From JBMNMS01 sp050953445 (GTDB lineage Bacteria > Bacillota > Clostridia > Peptostreptococcales > Anaerovoracaceae), in contig JBMNMS010000002.1 in the NCBI GenBank assembly GCA_050953445.1, positions 372,001 to 436,000 of the forward strand: DNA of 64,000 nt, read 5' to 3'. The position numbers were made by a program, and so were the translations under genes. The notes under the pieces are model-generated. The model was given only the letters and a program-made list of their open reading frames with translations. It had not been told where the DNA came from and ran no database searches. Shown here one piece after another: positions 9,456 to 17,057 of this stretch (position 1 is the stretch's first letter; the number at the start of each line of letters is the position of its first letter).

Positions 9456-11279
9456 ATGGGATTGTTTCAGGAAAGTAATGATTTAAAAATAGGATCAATC
9501 GTTGAGGTTAATGGGACTTCAATAAAAGTAAAACTGGATGAATCCCTTGGAAATTTAAGTAGGACAATCGATGGTAAAGTTTATTCTATTGGGCAAATGG
9601 CAAGTATTATAAAAATTCATTTCGGTAGGAAAGTAATATTTGCTTTTGTAAGGATGCTCCGAATGAATTCTGAAGTTGAAATTGTTAATGATCAGAAAAT
9701 TGCAGCAACGGATGATTCAAGAATTTTGGAAGCAGATTTATTTGGAGAAGGGAATTGGGTTGAATCTATAAAAACATTAAAATTTAGTAGGGGAGTAGAA
9801 ACATATCCACTTCCTCTGCAAAATGTATATTTAACAATTAGGGAAGAGTTAGAAGCTATATATCATGCAGCTGAACAGGGTTCTGAGACCAATCGTCCCA
9901 TGCTTAAAATTGGTAATTACGTAGGTGCTAGTTCAGCAATCTGTAGAGCAAATATTGACAAATTATTTGGAAATCATTCCGCCATTTTAGGTTCTACTGG
10001 TTCTGGGAAATCAGCTACGGTGGCTGCGATACTTCATTCCGTTTTGGAGTATGAAGAAGAAGTAGTAGATAATAAGTTATACCCAAGAGTGATTCTAATA
10101 GACCCTCACGGTGAATATAGCAAAGCTTTTAAAGATAAAGCAATTGTTTATAGAGCGTACTCAGAAGCTTCAACTGGAGGGGAACATGCTGAAGTTTTGA
10201 AGCTTCCATATTGGTTGATGTCAGGAGATGAGTTCCGGTCATTAATTATTGGCAAAACTGAATATGAAGCCACCTCTCAGAATAACATTGTATACGAGGC
10301 TTTATCATATGCCAGAATGGTTCATGCGGGAATAATCAAACCATTCAATGATCCAGAGGGAAACCAACCCCTTGAATTATGTGTAGGCAAAACTGAAGAA
10401 GAGATGAGTTCTTTTGACCGTGATAAGCCGGTTCCTTTTAGTTTAGAGCAGTTCATCAAGCACATTAATGAAGTACAAGGAAGAAAAGTAGGGAAAAAAG
10501 AGTCAAGGCCTCCTTCTGATTCAGATAGACAAAAAATCGAATCAATATTAAAAAAGGTACGTGTTTTAAGAGCCAACCCACAACTCAAATTTCTAATGGA
10601 GGAATTTAACGAATCTTCACCAACCTTAACAGATGTCTTAGCGCAATTTGTTGGCACTTTAAATGAACGGTACGCTAAAAGCAATTTAAGAATAATTGAT
10701 ATTTCTGGATTACCAAATGAAGTCTCTGGACTTTTAGCAGCTTTAATATCAAGATTACTTTTTCAATACAAGATATGGCAAACGCCAGAAGAAAGAAAGA
10801 AGGATCCTATTTTGTTAGTATGTGAGGAAGCGCATAGATATGTACCAAATCATGGAGAAGCTCAATATAAGGATGCACAAGAGTCAATCAGGAGAATAGC
10901 TAAAGAAGGAAGAAAATATGGTTTAGGCTTAATGCTGGTATCTCAAAGACCTTCTGATGTTGAAAGCACAGTGTTGTCACAATGTAATACTTGGATTGTA
11001 CTGCGATTGACAAATTCAAGTGACCAAGAACATGTGGCTAAATTTCTTCCGGATACTCTATCAGGGCTAACAAGAATATTATCTTCATTAACCCGTAGGG
11101 AAGCTATTTTTGTTGGTGAAGCAGCTGCTTTGCCTGCAAGAATTAAAATAAGAGAACTTAAAAAAGAAATGCTTCCTGACTCGGAAGATATCTCGTTTGT
11201 TAAAGGTTGGCAAAATGAATTAATGAAAGATGAACAGATCTCAACAATAGCTAATAGATGGACAGGTTCTTCCAAATAG
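9456..11279 (+). CDS. herA: HerA-type P-loop ATPase/translocase, partner of SIR2
   Basis: A 607-residue HerA/FtsK-like ATPase (DUF87). A beta-barrel HAS-like region covers about 1-110. Walker A GSTGSGKSATV lies near residue 179, and IDPHGEYS near 212 is the typical strand after it. Walker B is VCEEAHRYVP near 455, with GRKYGLGLMLVSQRPSDVE (arginine finger/sensor) near 486. HerA forms hexamers that translocate on DNA. In defence modules it binds a SIR2 or nuclease partner to form a large complex. The gene begins immediately after the SIR2 stop with no spacer, which suggests translational coupling. No gene follows for about 225 bp. Confidence 0.9.
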   Translation: MGLFQESNDLKIGSIVEVNGTSIKVKLDESLGNLSRTIDGKVYSIGQMASIIKIHFGRKVIFAFVRMLRMNSEVEIVNDQKIAATDDSRILEADLFGEGNWVESIKTLKFSRGVETYPLPLQNVYLTIREELEAIYHAAEQGSETNRPMLKIGNYVGASSAICRANIDKLFGNHSAILGSTGSGKSATVAAILHSVLEYEEEVVDNKLYPRVILIDPHGEYSKAFKDKAIVYRAYSEASTGGEHAEVLKLPYWLMSGDEFRSLIIGKTEYEATSQNNIVYEALSYARMVHAGIIKPFNDPEGNQPLELCVGKTEEEMSSFDRDKPVPFSLEQFIKHINEVQGRKVGKKESRPPSDSDRQKIESILKKVRVLRANPQLKFLMEEFNESSPTLTDVLAQFVGTLNERYAKSNLRIIDISGLPNEVSGLLAALISRLLFQYKIWQTPEERKKDPILLVCEEAHRYVPNHGEAQYKDAQESIRRIAKEGRKYGLGLMLVSQRPSDVESTVLSQCNTWIVLRLTNSSDQEHVAKFLPDTLSGLTRILSSLTRREAIFVGEAAALPARIKIRELKKEMLPDSEDISFVKGWQNELMKDEQISTIANRWTGSSK

Positions 11280-11298
11280 TAATATTATTGGCAAGCAA

Positions 11299-11348
11299 TG
11301 CAAGTGTATATACACTTGCAATTATTAAAAATCAATATTGATTTTTAA
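11299..11348. repeat. Two adjacent perfect palindromes after herA
   Basis: A perfect 22-bp palindrome (11299-11320, centred on GTATAC) is followed 4 bp later by a perfect 24-bp palindrome (11325-11348, centred on CAATATTG). They lie 20 and 46 bp after the herA stop. They could fold as terminator hairpins for the defence operon, although a run of T after the first stem is lacking. They could also be protein-binding sites. Confidence 0.6.
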
Positions 11349-11460
11349 CATGCTTTTTGGGAATTTCCCAAACCCTTATAGAGCAACTTCATAAGTGTGT
11401 TTGCAAGAATAATTTCCCACACTTAGGAAGTTTATTTTTCCACACCTGCATTTGTCAACT

Positions 11461-11498
11461 GAAAAAGGGTCCACCCATCCAGTCGAAAAAGGGTCCAC
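11461..11498. repeat. IS21-family terminal repeats (two copies)
   Basis: The 14-base unit GAAAAAGGGTCCAC occurs at 11461-11474 and again at 11485-11498, 24 bp apart. Multiple short terminal repeats are typical of IS21-family ends. They sit just beyond the 3' end of an istB fragment, where an element end is expected. A related AAAAAGGGTCCA occurs inside the inverted repeat at 11781-11829. Confidence 0.65.
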
Positions 11499-11504
11499 TT
11501 TCCA

Positions 11505-11780
11505 CTAATTATCCTCAGTATTTTTTATCCATTTCATCGTTTCTTCCAGCCTGTAACTGACATCCAGGGACATGTCAATAATGTGCGCCTTATGGGCCAG
11601 GCGATCTACTATGGCACCAGTCTGCATGTTATCTTTGAAAATCTCCACCCAGCGGTCGAAAACCAGGTTTGTGGTGATAATTATTGACCCCTTGTCGTTT
11701 CTGTTGGACAGAAGGTTAAAAAGGATCTCACAGCCGTCTTTGTCAAAAGAAACATAGCCAAGTTCGTCTAAAATCACCAA
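11505..11780 (-). pseudogene. istB: IstB ATP-binding protein, C-terminal fragment (IS21 relic A)
   Basis: About 91 residues matching the C-terminal third of IstB, the AAA+ helper ATPase of IS21-family transposition. It starts at the Walker B strand (VILDELGYVSF), followed by a sensor-1 region (SIIITTNLVFDRW) and the conserved DRLAHKAHII segment. The Walker A half is missing: the reading frame is cut at about 11780, exactly where a perfect 21-bp inverted repeat begins. It is non-functional. Confidence 0.85.
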
Positions 11781-11829
11781 GTGTATGTGCTAGTCTAAAA
11801 AGGGTCCATTTTTAGACTAGCACATACAC
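11781..11829. repeat. Perfect 21-bp inverted repeat with 7-bp loop
   Basis: Arms 11781-11801 and 11809-11829 are exact reverse complements, separated by GGGTCCA. The centre, AAAAAGGGTCCATTTTT, contains the core of the IS21 terminal repeat seen at 11461-11498. The structure lies exactly at the truncated end of istB fragment A. It may be the scar of two element ends meeting, or a very small hairpin insertion. Confidence 0.75.
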
Positions 11830-11846
11830 ACACCCCCGGCCAATAA

Positions 11847-12507
11847 CTATTGCATTTTAGAATGCCTTACCCGATAGCTGGCGCCATTATGCATGATTAG
11901 GTGCCCATGATGCACAATGCGGTCTAATATGGCCGTTGTAAGCTTCCCATCATAGAATATCGTGTTCCATTCATCAAAGGGAAGATTCGTCGTAATAACA
12001 ATGCTTTTCTTTTCATAGCAGCTGGATATAGCCTCAAACAGCAGCTGCGTTCCTACCCTTTCAAAAGGTATGTAGCCCCACTCGTCTAATATTAGCACAT
12101 CGGCTTTATCTAAGCGTTTCCAAAAAGAACTTGAACGATTTGTTACACGGTTTTCTTTAAGTTCATTAACCAGTCTGCTAGTTTTACGGAAGATTACATT
12201 CATGCCAAGATTGATTGCGTTCATCCCTAAGGCTGTAGCTAAATGTGTTTTTCCGGTGCCCGGTCGACCATACATGATTAAATTTTCCTTTGCTTTAAAT
12301 GGCAAGCATGCGGACAGCGACTCGATATTTAGGGCTCCTGGCAATACGGTTTCATTGAAATCGAAGTCCTTTAAAAATTTAATTACTTCAAAGCCGGCCG
12401 CCCTTGTTCTCCTGTTTATCGTTGTTAGCAGTTATTCCTTCGTATTCCATTAGAATTGATCCAAGCCTCAAATCCTTGCAAAGGGTTTTAATTTCGTTAC
12501 TATACAT
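11847..12507 (-). pseudogene. istB: IstB ATP-binding protein with N-terminal frameshift (IS21 relic B)
   Basis: A nearly whole istB. The start ATG (12505-12507) overlaps the end of the istA fragment, as in intact IS21 elements. The first frame stops after about 38 codons; homology resumes in another frame (NRRTRAAGFEVIKFLKDF) and runs on with Walker A GRPGTGKTH, Walker B VLILDEWGYIPF and the C-terminal DRIVHHGHLI. The shifted region also seems shorter than usual, so a small deletion is likely. It stops at 11847. Inactivated IS gene. Confidence 0.85.
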
Positions 12508-12775
12508 GCCTATTCACCTCCATGAACTTGCCATATTCACTTAGTGAAAGTGCATACTCCTCTATTTGCGGTATCCCCGCCGGAACCTTGTTCTTTTGTA
12601 TTTTACCCGGCATGTTCATGGCGAAATGAAAGGCGGATATCATTGCATCAGCATCTTTCGCCCCCATTTTTACAGCCTCACCTATTCCCATCTGTTTTCT
12701 GCAATAACTTTTTCCCCAAATCTGCAAAAACTTTTCCGCAGGCACCGGTGGGGATTTTTTGTTAGCCTTTTGCAA
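12500..12775 (-). pseudogene. istA: IstA transposase, C-terminal fragment (IS21 relic B)
   Basis: About 85 residues resembling the extreme C terminus of IstA (…GIPQIEEYALSLSEYGKFMEV…), ending at TAG 12500-12502 and overlapping the istB start by 8 bp. The catalytic DDE region is absent. The upstream end abuts the 3' end of another istB copy (stop at 12762), showing that one element has been truncated by another. Confidence 0.7.
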
Positions 12776-12957
12776 TAAGTGAAGTCTTCATTCTTTCGCT
12801 TTCGCCATTAAATATCAAAAGGTAGCAATGGTGCAAAAGCCTGTCTAAAAGGGCTCCCGTCATCTGCTCATCATACAGAACATTGACCCATCTGGAAAAC
12901 TCAATATTTGTTGTGATGATCAGACTTTTTCTTTCATAGCTTTCTGCAATAATTTCA
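12762..12957 (-). pseudogene. istB: IstB, 3' part of a copy split by a transposon (IS21 relic C)
   Basis: Reading leftwards from the transposon end, the frame gives the C-terminal 65 residues of an IstB (ESYERKSLIITTNIEF, then DRLLHHCYLLIFNGE) and stops at 12762. Its 5' part lies on the far side of the transposon at 16605-17057. By eye about 22 residues around Walker B are missing between the two halves, so the insertion was accompanied by a small deletion, or two similar copies recombined. Confidence 0.8.
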
Positions 12958-13076
12958 TGTAATTTCTCATTTTAAAAACGGCAAAATTCATTGATTCTTA
13001 TCATATTAAATAATGTGATAATGTTTTAAACCTTGCCGAATGTGAGAATATCTTTTCATATTAAAATATATGTGTA
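12958..13076. repeat. Left-end repeat cluster of the transposon
   Basis: The tip TGTAATTTCTCATTTTAAA is followed by TCATATTAAAT near 13009 and TTTTCATATTAAAAT near 13055, all inverted versions of a TTTAATATGA-type unit. A TGTGAGAATATC copy lies near 13040. Repeated transposase-binding sites inside each end are usual for this group. No gene lies in this stretch; the first transposon gene starts at 13110. Confidence 0.5.
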
Positions 13077-13109
13077 AATATGGTAAGCTTCCTTGTGGGA
13101 GGTTTTTTT

Positions 13110-13691
13110 ATGCAGAAGATTTTTACAACCAGCGAGCCCCCATCAAGCTTCGCTTTAGCAAATGCCGGGCTTTTCCCTGAAGCACCCAAGAAGTGCCAAT
13201 TGCCGGGTTGTCAAATGCCAATCCAAATGAAAAAACATGGATTTTACGCAAGATACATCATCAGTCCTGAATATAGTGGATATATCTATATCCGCCGTTA
13301 TTTTTGCTCCATCTGTGGGCGTACATTATCATATCTCCCAGACTTCGCAATCCCATACTTTCAATATGCTATCTGCCATATCCTTGGGTTTTTAGACGGT
13401 TTTTTTAAATCGGGGAAGTCACTCAGACGATATGAATTCTGGTTTAGAAAAAAGAATGGTGATTTTAGTCGCAGACACTTTCGCTATTACATTAATCGGC
13501 TATTTAGGAACAAAAGATTAATACAATACTTTTTAAATTTTAGCTGCCAGGGCATGATCCCGGAGGAAGACGCCCTAAACAGCCAAATGTTCGCCAAAGA
13601 ATTCCTGAAGAAAGCACTGATATTGCAACCACACAATTTTTCATGTCGCTTTCATAACATGACAGGAAAAAGCATTTTGGCTCCTAACTAA
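13110..13691 (+). CDS. Zinc-finger transposon protein (DUF6431-like)
   Basis: A 193-residue protein with paired cysteines: C-x4-C near residues 29-34 (CQLPGC) and CSIC near 67-70, likely one zinc-binding unit. The remainder is aromatic and basic (RRYEFWFRKK, RRHFRYYINRLFRNK). I recognise this as the small protein that accompanies DDE transposase plus ExeA-like ATPase genes in Firmicutes transposons, often labelled DUF6431. The exact domain label is from memory. Its role in transposition is unknown. ATG 13110 is chosen because GGGAGG lies 7 bp upstream; an in-frame ATG at 13080 lacks such a site. Confidence 0.7.
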   Translation: MQKIFTTSEPPSSFALANAGLFPEAPKKCQLPGCQMPIQMKKHGFYARYIISPEYSGYIYIRRYFCSICGRTLSYLPDFAIPYFQYAICHILGFLDGFFKSGKSLRRYEFWFRKKNGDFSRRHFRYYINRLFRNKRLIQYFLNFSCQGMIPEEDALNSQMFAKEFLKKALILQPHNFSCRFHNMTGKSILAPN

Positions 13692-13832
13692 AGAATAGCA
13701 TAAAAACGAAAACTTTACAAAGAATATCGAAAATTCGACAGCAACAGAGCTTACCCAGTTTTCTCCCATCACGGAATGGATTACCCTAGAAATACTTAAA
13801 ATCATAGTAAAGAAGGGAGAAAAAGGAGAAAA

Positions 13833-15185
13833 ATGGATGACAAAACAAGGCAAGCAATTGCACTAAAGCGGTTTTCAGTAATCAGCCCCATCATAAGTGG
13901 CAATGTAAAGAACAACACGGAATATTTTCAGGAGCTTGCAAAGGCCCCTTTAGATATGCCCTATTATGGTGTGCGGCTTTATCACTACAAGACCTTCGAA
14001 AGCTGGCTTTATGATTACAACAGATATGGTTTAGACGGCTTAACCCCGGGCTTTCGTAGCGACAAAGGCAAGAGCAGGAAGATTACAGAGGAAATTGGAG
14101 GGAAAATCAAAGAGTTCAGGATGCAGCATCCAAAGGTGCCAATAGCTATACTTTATGAACGACTTGTTTCCGAAAAAGTCATTAATCCAATCGAAATATC
14201 AAGGCCTACAGTGTATAGGTATGTGGCGGACATGGTGCTTCCGACGGATGGGGGAGAAGCTAAGGAAGAAAGTCTACGTTTTTCATATCAATATCCGGGG
14301 GAGATGTGGCAAGGATATGTCCTTTATGGCCCTTACATACAGGTAGGAAGAAAGAAACAACAAACTTATCTTCATGCGTTTATCGATGACGCTACGAGGT
14401 TAATAACCTTTTCAAAGTTCTTTTTTGAACAGAATTTCGAAACCCTTAGGATTAGCCTAAAAGAAGCCATGTTAAAGAATGGAATTCCAAAACTTTTATA
14501 CACAGATAACGGAAAGATCTACCGAAGCCAGCAATTAGAATATATCTGTGCGTCGATAGGTTGCACTCTGCTCCATTCGCAACCGTATGTTCCAAGGGGT
14601 CGCGGGAAAATCGAGAGATATTTCGGCACCGTAAGGACACGTTTTCTAAGCGGTCTTGATCCAGAAAGCCTATCAAGCCTTGACGCGCTAAATTCAGCAT
14701 ATGAAAACTGGCTGGAGACCGACTACCAAAAGAAGAAACACTCGGCACTTAATGGGAAAACCCCACATGAAATGTTTATTGATGGCATTGATAAGGTCAA
14801 ACTCGTCACTGACAGGAAGCAGTTTTCCGAGAGCTTTTTGCTTCGCGTAAGCCGCAAGGTAAACCATGATGCAACAATTCAAATCGACAGTTTACTTTTT
14901 GAAACGGATCCTATGTTTTCAGGAAAGCGCCTGGAGGTTCGCTACGAACCGGAGTGGCTTGAAGATACGACCAAGGCCCTTATGCTCTACGAAGACGGCA
15001 AAAAGGTTGGGGAGGCTAAAAAAGTACGTTTCCTTGACAACGTCCATGTAAAGCGCAAGTCTCGCAGACGTGAAAGTAAACTTGCAACTGACATCAAGAA
15101 TCAAACAAATGAGACACCTTTAGAAATACATAAAAACACAATTTCGTTTTCCGCAATTTTAAAGGGAGGAGAGAAACATGTTTAA
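13833..15185 (+). CDS. DDE-type integrase/transposase
   Basis: A 450-residue transposase with a retroviral-integrase (rve) core. The acidic triad is visible as FIDDATR (about residue 185), YTDNG (about 224) and GKIERYFG (about 260). An N-terminal helix-turn-helix/Mu-like DNA-binding region precedes it (SWLYDYNRYGLDGL, then RPTVYRYV near 125). The C-terminal part holds a Mu-C-like beta barrel. It catalyses strand transfer of the element. Its last 8 bases overlap the start of the ATPase gene. AGAAAAAGGAG lies just before the ATG. The gene looks intact, so the element may still be active. Confidence 0.9.
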   Translation: MDDKTRQAIALKRFSVISPIISGNVKNNTEYFQELAKAPLDMPYYGVRLYHYKTFESWLYDYNRYGLDGLTPGFRSDKGKSRKITEEIGGKIKEFRMQHPKVPIAILYERLVSEKVINPIEISRPTVYRYVADMVLPTDGGEAKEESLRFSYQYPGEMWQGYVLYGPYIQVGRKKQQTYLHAFIDDATRLITFSKFFFEQNFETLRISLKEAMLKNGIPKLLYTDNGKIYRSQQLEYICASIGCTLLHSQPYVPRGRGKIERYFGTVRTRFLSGLDPESLSSLDALNSAYENWLETDYQKKKHSALNGKTPHEMFIDGIDKVKLVTDRKQFSESFLLRVSRKVNHDATIQIDSLLFETDPMFSGKRLEVRYEPEWLEDTTKALMLYEDGKKVGEAKKVRFLDNVHVKRKSRRRESKLATDIKNQTNETPLEIHKNTISFSAILKGGEKHV

Positions 15186-15978
15186 GCAATTCTTCGGATT
15201 AACATTTAACCCATTTGATAAAGAAGTTGAAGTTGACAAGCTGTACCAAGGCGAGGACCTTACTGAGCTTGAAGGGCGTCTTAAATACATGCTTGATAAT
15301 CGTGGTATGGGGCTAATTATTGGTGAGCCGGGGATGGGCAAATCAACATGCTTAAGAAAATTCGCTGAAAATGCCAACAAATCCCTCTACAAGGTATGTT
15401 ATCTTCCCCTTACAACTCTTACGGTAAAAGACTTTTATCAGGCAATCTGCGTCATGTTAGGATGTGCTAAACCCTATCGCAAAATTGATATGTTTTATGA
15501 AATACAATCAGCCATAAACTCACTTTATTACGACCAACGGATCACGCCTGTGTTTATCGTAGATGAAATACATATGGCATCAACGCAAATTTTGGATGAT
15601 CTTAGGATACTTTTTAATTTTAAGATGGATTCGGCAAATCCTTTTGTGCTCATTATGGTAGGCCAGCCTCAAATCCGTAACAAACTGATGCTTAATACAA
15701 GCTACCCACTAAAGCAAAGAATTGTAATGCGTTACACTATGCAGGGCCTTAAAAAAGAGGAATGCACAGACTATCTTGACAGCAGAATGAGACTCGCAGG
15801 ATGCACAAGAAATGTATTTACCCCTGCTGCCATAGAAGCTATTTACAATATCTCCAACGGAGCACCAAGAGTTATTAACAATATCACTACGGCAGCACTT
15901 ATGTATTCTGCAGCTAAAAGAGTTGATAGCGTTGACGAGGAAGCAGTATTTCAGGCCAACATAGAGATTGGAGCCTAA
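15178..15978 (+). CDS. ExeA/TniB-like AAA ATPase of the transposon
   Basis: A 266-residue AAA ATPase. Walker A is GEPGMGKST near residue 51, Walker B VFIVDEIHM near 126, and a sensor segment IMVGQPQIRNKL follows near 160. It opens with FFGLTFNPFDKEV, typical of ExeA-family ATPases. In transposons of this type the ATPase regulates target choice and activates the DDE transposase, like MuB, TnsC or TniB. It overlaps the transposase gene by 8 bp, implying coupling. The start is supported by GGGAGGAGAG upstream. Confidence 0.88.
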   Translation: MFKQFFGLTFNPFDKEVEVDKLYQGEDLTELEGRLKYMLDNRGMGLIIGEPGMGKSTCLRKFAENANKSLYKVCYLPLTTLTVKDFYQAICVMLGCAKPYRKIDMFYEIQSAINSLYYDQRITPVFIVDEIHMASTQILDDLRILFNFKMDSANPFVLIMVGQPQIRNKLMLNTSYPLKQRIVMRYTMQGLKKEECTDYLDSRMRLAGCTRNVFTPAAIEAIYNISNGAPRVINNITTAALMYSAAKRVDSVDEEAVFQANIEIGA

Positions 15979-16034
15979 GGCTAACCATTAAAGGCTAACA
16001 TAAGAAGAATGGTTAATCTCAAGGAGGTGAGGAA

Positions 16035-16340
16035 ATGGAGTTTTTATGCACAAATCAAACCAAAAAGAGGAAGGCCCATTGGACCGGTGTAATATCTGCG
16101 GTAAAGGGAGACCGTAAAAAATGCGAGTTCGAAATCAGAAGCAGGGGCCATTATTACCATGTAATCGTCGGAACACACGATTTTGGGAACTTTGTTTGTA
16201 TACCCAATTGGAATGTGGGATGCGAGCTTTCGGATTTTAGCGACCTCTTTTGGAATGTGGAACGCTTGACAAAGTGTTTCAGAAAAACCGATGCTATCAC
16301 TGTGGCAACTGCTATCAAGAATGTGGGAAATATTATTTAA
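16035..16340 (+). CDS. Small conserved protein, transposon cargo
   Basis: A 101-residue protein with a strong Shine-Dalgarno (AAGGAGGTGAGG) and its own terminator downstream. It opens with a cysteine-lysine-rich stretch, then a predicted beta-rich domain (HWTGVISAVK, CEFEIRSRG, HYYHVIVG, CIPNWNVGCELS) and a final helix (DAITVATAIKNVG). It reminds me of a family listed as DUF6618, but I am not certain. No catalytic motif is seen. It lies inside the transposon ends and is presumably carried with it; function unknown. Confidence 0.65.
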   Translation: MEFLCTNQTKKRKAHWTGVISAVKGDRKKCEFEIRSRGHYYHVIVGTHDFGNFVCIPNWNVGCELSDFSDLFWNVERLTKCFRKTDAITVATAIKNVGNII

Positions 16341-16344
16341 CCCT

Positions 16345-16380
16345 AATGCCGGCCAGGTACCTACTTAGCCGGTATTTTTT
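16345..16380 (+). terminator. Rho-independent terminator after the transposon genes
   Basis: Stem AATGCCGGC / GCCGGTATT (one G-U pair) with a 14-base loop, followed by TTTTT and then TCTATT on the + strand. It lies just after the stop of the small cargo gene. Confidence 0.8.
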
Positions 16381-16489
16381 CTATTATGGATCGCTTTGCA
16401 AATTAATCTCCGGATTTCAAACTGTTATTAGCGAGGAAAAAGATGTCTTTCAGCAACAGGTGAAAGGGGAATCATTTATTGTGGGATGA

Positions 16490-16604
16490 AATTTGAGAAT
16501 TTTATTTGCCAATAGAAAGCTATCTATTTTAATCTGAGAAAACCCGGGCTATTTGTCCGACTTAAATTCGATAATTATTTCCTAATTTAATGTGAGAACT
16601 GACA
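16490..16604. repeat. Right-end repeat cluster of the transposon
   Basis: Three spaced copies of a TTTAATNTGAGAA-type unit: ATTTGAGAATTT near 16491, TTTTAATCTGAGAAAA near 16527 and ATTTAATGTGAGAACTGACA at the tip (16585-16604). All have the same orientation. The outermost copy forms the terminal inverted repeat with the left end. Confidence 0.6.
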
Positions 16605-17057
16605 CTTCATCAAGCCGGATAAATTCTTCTCGGCTTTAGCCTCAGATAACTTGTTAACTAAGGCTGCCGTCCTGAAAAATTTAACACTTTTTCCTTTCCT
16701 GCATGCTTCCAGGCCCAAAGCTGTGGCCAGGTGAGTTTTTCCTGCACTTATGTTTCCATAAAAAACTAAGTTTTTCTTTTCTTCTAAGAACCTGCACTCT
16801 TTCAGATAATCCTTTGTTACGTCACTAGGCAGTATTACATCATCAAAGTTGAAAGACTCAAAGGTCTTTATGGCATGAAACTTAGCTCCCTTTATCAGTC
16901 TTTCCCGTCTGGCCGCTTCTCTATGCTCTATCTCAAGCCGTAGCAATTTCAGTAAATAGTCCTGGTGGGTTTCGGCCTCGATTTTCTCGCTGTTTTCAAC
17001 CATGTTTCTGCTGAATCTTAGAATCTTGCAGCAGCTGGAAATATCATAGTTTAGCAT
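16605..17057 (-). pseudogene. istB: IstB, 5' part of the split copy (IS21 relic C)
   Basis: The N-terminal 150 residues of IstB: a helical N-terminal domain, then FYGNISAGKTHLATALG as the Walker A region and RTAALVNKLSEAKAEKNLSG. The native reading is lost at the transposon end (16604); the visible stop at 16587 is within the transposon tip. Its ATG overlaps the end of istA by 7 bp, as in intact IS21 elements. Walker A here reads GNISAGKT, slightly off the usual GxxGxGKT, so the copy may already have been drifting. Confidence 0.85.

Larger units (their letters stand above)
12958..16604 (+). mobile_element. Integrase-type transposon inserted in istB (3.65 kb)
   Basis: A unit bounded by TGT…ACA ends. 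The left end reads TGTAATTTCTCATTTTAAA and the right end, read inwards, TGTCAGTTCTCACATTAAA (15 of 19 match). It carries four + strand genes: a zinc-finger protein, a DDE transposase, an ExeA-like ATPase and a small conserved protein, then a terminator. TG/CA ends and an ATPase partner fit the Mu/Tn552/Tn7-like DDE group. The flanks TTTCA and CTTCA match at 4 of 5 bases, which may be a target duplication, although about 66 bp of istB appear lost. Confidence 0.8.

Noticed and set aside
11357..11560. 67-codon + strand frame after herA
   Set aside because: It is made of IS21 terminal repeats and antisense istB sequence.
11505..12957. IstB fragments as a novel set of AAA defence ATPases next to BREX
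   Set aside because: Their motifs, overlaps with istA pieces and flanking repeats identify them as IS21 remains.
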